DNA of 64,000 nucleotides from Microbacterium sp. BK668 (GTDB lineage: Bacteria; Actinomycetota; Actinomycetes; Actinomycetales; Microbacteriaceae): NCBI RefSeq assembly GCF_004362195.1, contig NZ_SNWG01000001.1:682001-746000 (forward strand). The letters are read 5' to 3'. The notes under the pieces were generated by a model. That model searched no databases, was not told the origin of the DNA, and saw only the letters and a program-made list of their open reading frames with translations. Positions 63,046 to 64,000 of this stretch are shown piece by piece. A program made the position numbers and the translations under genes. How positions within the stretch are numbered: position 1 is the stretch's first letter; every line of letters starts with the position of its first letter.

Positions 63046-63543
63046 ATGACGCACGACGAGCTGGACGAGGATGCCCCGATCTTCGCGATCGCCGTCGCCG
63101 CTGAGCTCTCCGGCATGCACCCCCAGACTCTCCGTCAATACGACCGGCTGGGACTGGTCGTGCCCGCACGCACGCAGGGCGGCTCTCGCCGCTACTCCCT
63201 CCGCCACGTGCAGCAGCTGCGCGAGGTCGCCCGCATGTCCGCCGACGGCATGGGCCTTCCGGCGATCGCCCGGATACTGGAGCTCGAGGACCGCGTGCGC
63301 GAGCTGCACCTGCGCGTGCGCGACCTGGAGGACCGCGTGCGCACCGAGCTCGACCGCCGCCCCGGTGCCCGCGTCTTCGCGGCGGGGGCGACGGGGTCGG
63401 TGGTGACCTTGAGGCACGGCACGCGCGTCCGACGGGCGACCGAGGTCGTGCTGTGGCGCCCGCGCCAGAGCATCGCGTCGACGTCCCTCGAGCGGGACGA
63501 GCCGGAGGATGCCGAGCCCCGCGACGATCCGTCAGGAGGGTGA
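63046..63543 (+). CDS. hspR: Heat shock repressor HspR (MerR family)
   Basis: 165 residues. N-terminal MerR helix-turn-helix IFAIAVAAELSGMHPQTLRQYDRLGLVVPARTQGGSRRYSLRHVQ, then a helical region (LEDRVRELHLRVRDLEDRV) and a tail. HspR binds HAIR sites, which are present before dnaK, and works as a repressor with DnaK as co-repressor in other actinobacteria. RBS aggtga precedes the ATG. Tail is Asp/Glu-rich; the YjbR gene follows five bases later. Confidence 0.95.
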   Translation: MTHDELDEDAPIFAIAVAAELSGMHPQTLRQYDRLGLVVPARTQGGSRRYSLRHVQQLREVARMSADGMGLPAIARILELEDRVRELHLRVRDLEDRVRTELDRRPGARVFAAGATGSVVTLRHGTRVRRATEVVLWRPRQSIASTSLERDEPEDAEPRDDPSGG

Positions 63544-63547
63544 CGCG

Positions 63548-63964
63548 GTGCCGGCGAGCCTCGACGACGTCCGCGCGATCGCCCGCGGGCTTCCGGGGAC
63601 CCACGAGGCGGTCGACGGCCACCGCGGCGGGGCGACCTGGCGCACCAAGGACGGCCTGTTCGCGTGGGAGCGCGGGCCGAGCAAGGCCGATCTCTCCGCC
63701 CTCGAGGCACTCGGACGGGCGTGGCCCGACGGGGCGGTGATCGGCATCCGGACCGACGGCCTCGACGCGAAGCAGGCGCTCCTCGAGACGTTCCCCGAGG
63801 TCTTCTTCACCATCCCGCATTTCGACGGGTATCCGGCCGTCCTCGCGAGACTCGACGCGATCGAGGCCGATCTGCTGCGCGAGGTCGTGACCGACGCGTG
63901 GCTGGTCAAGGCGCCTCGCCGGATCGCGAAGGAGTGGCTCGCCGACAACGCTCCCGGCGGCTGA
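63548..63964 (+). CDS. MmcQ/YjbR-family protein
   Basis: 138 residues from GTG at 63548. The family has a CyaY-like fold; segments LDDVRAIARGLPGTHEAV, WRTKDGLFAWER and LVTDAWLVKAPRRIAKEWLAD match. Its role is unknown; some relatives bind DNA or act in respiratory stress. Starts four bases after the hspR stop, so it may be the last gene of the heat-shock operon or have its own promoter inside hspR. The sequence runs to 64000 without another feature. Confidence 0.85.
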   Translation: MPASLDDVRAIARGLPGTHEAVDGHRGGATWRTKDGLFAWERGPSKADLSALEALGRAWPDGAVIGIRTDGLDAKQALLETFPEVFFTIPHFDGYPAVLARLDAIEADLLREVVTDAWLVKAPRRIAKEWLADNAPGG

Positions 63965-64000
63965 GCGAACCGGCGTCAGCCGAGCCCGCGGACGGCCGCT

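Overview
The window is a 64 kb piece of a very GC-rich chromosome from a high-GC Gram-positive bacterium. Codon use, the dense short-gap gene layout, leaderless-type promoters, HspR/HAIR heat-shock control, a DtxR-type iron box, FprA/FdxA ferredoxin enzymes and a dUMP-forming-type dCTP deaminase point to Actinobacteria. The overall look (frequent 'ggatgcc/gcatcc' codons, CopD-CtaG fusion, cell-wall-binding CWB2 protein) fits Microbacteriaceae, most likely Microbacterium or a close relative. That genus assignment is inference. I see no rRNA, CRISPR array, transposase or prophage.

Layout. 1-2886: end of a TIGR03943-type membrane protein, a secreted beta-propeller-like protein and a 3-methyladenine DNA glycosylase, all overlapping. 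3001-7854: a 1617-residue zinc-ribbon/polytopic membrane protein on the minus strand. 7855-9025: a structured leader followed by rpmB-rpmG-rpsN, all lacking zinc-binding cysteines, and a perfect terminator. 9039-12652: K+ channel, alpha/beta hydrolase, flavin oxidoreductase, HU. 12780-18834: CopD-CtaG fusion, SulP transporter, hypothetical membrane protein, TrxR-like flavoprotein. 19046-24873: PIF1-like helicase, heme oxygenase and DUF2470 pair with an iron box, a degenerate beta-lactamase-fold lipoprotein, EamA exporter, tRNA-Gly(CCC), dcd.

24996-30623 (minus) is a surface-fibre-like locus: TasA/camelysin-like protein, SipW-type signal peptidase, small membrane protein, a four-repeat Ig-like secreted protein, then a response regulator and histidine kinase. 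30772-34382: alpha/beta hydrolase with divergent TetR and twin operators, MarR regulator, YbdK-type glutamate-cysteine ligase.

34483-45700 (minus) is a sulfur-assimilation block: ferredoxin sulfite reductase, APS-type CysH, CysD, CysN, an SsuABC-type ABC transporter, CobA (siroheme), then FprA, FdxA and a TrxR-like protein. A CbiX/SirB chelatase lies just beyond a CWB2 cell-wall protein (45974-48205). Together they activate sulfate, reduce APS and sulfite with ferredoxin electrons and supply siroheme.

49037-50695 is a divergent pair of His/Gly-rich MarR-like regulators around an array of GCATGT half-sites. 50786-59038: two divergent MFS transporters, an M14 carboxypeptidase with an immune-inhibitor-A-like tail, and a KhtT/KhtU-type cation/proton antiporter. 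59177-63543 is the dnaK-grpE-dnaJ-hspR operon with two HAIR operators; an MmcQ/YjbR protein closes the window. A dispersed 30-40 bp REP-like repeat occurs at least five times, once inside the start of cysD.
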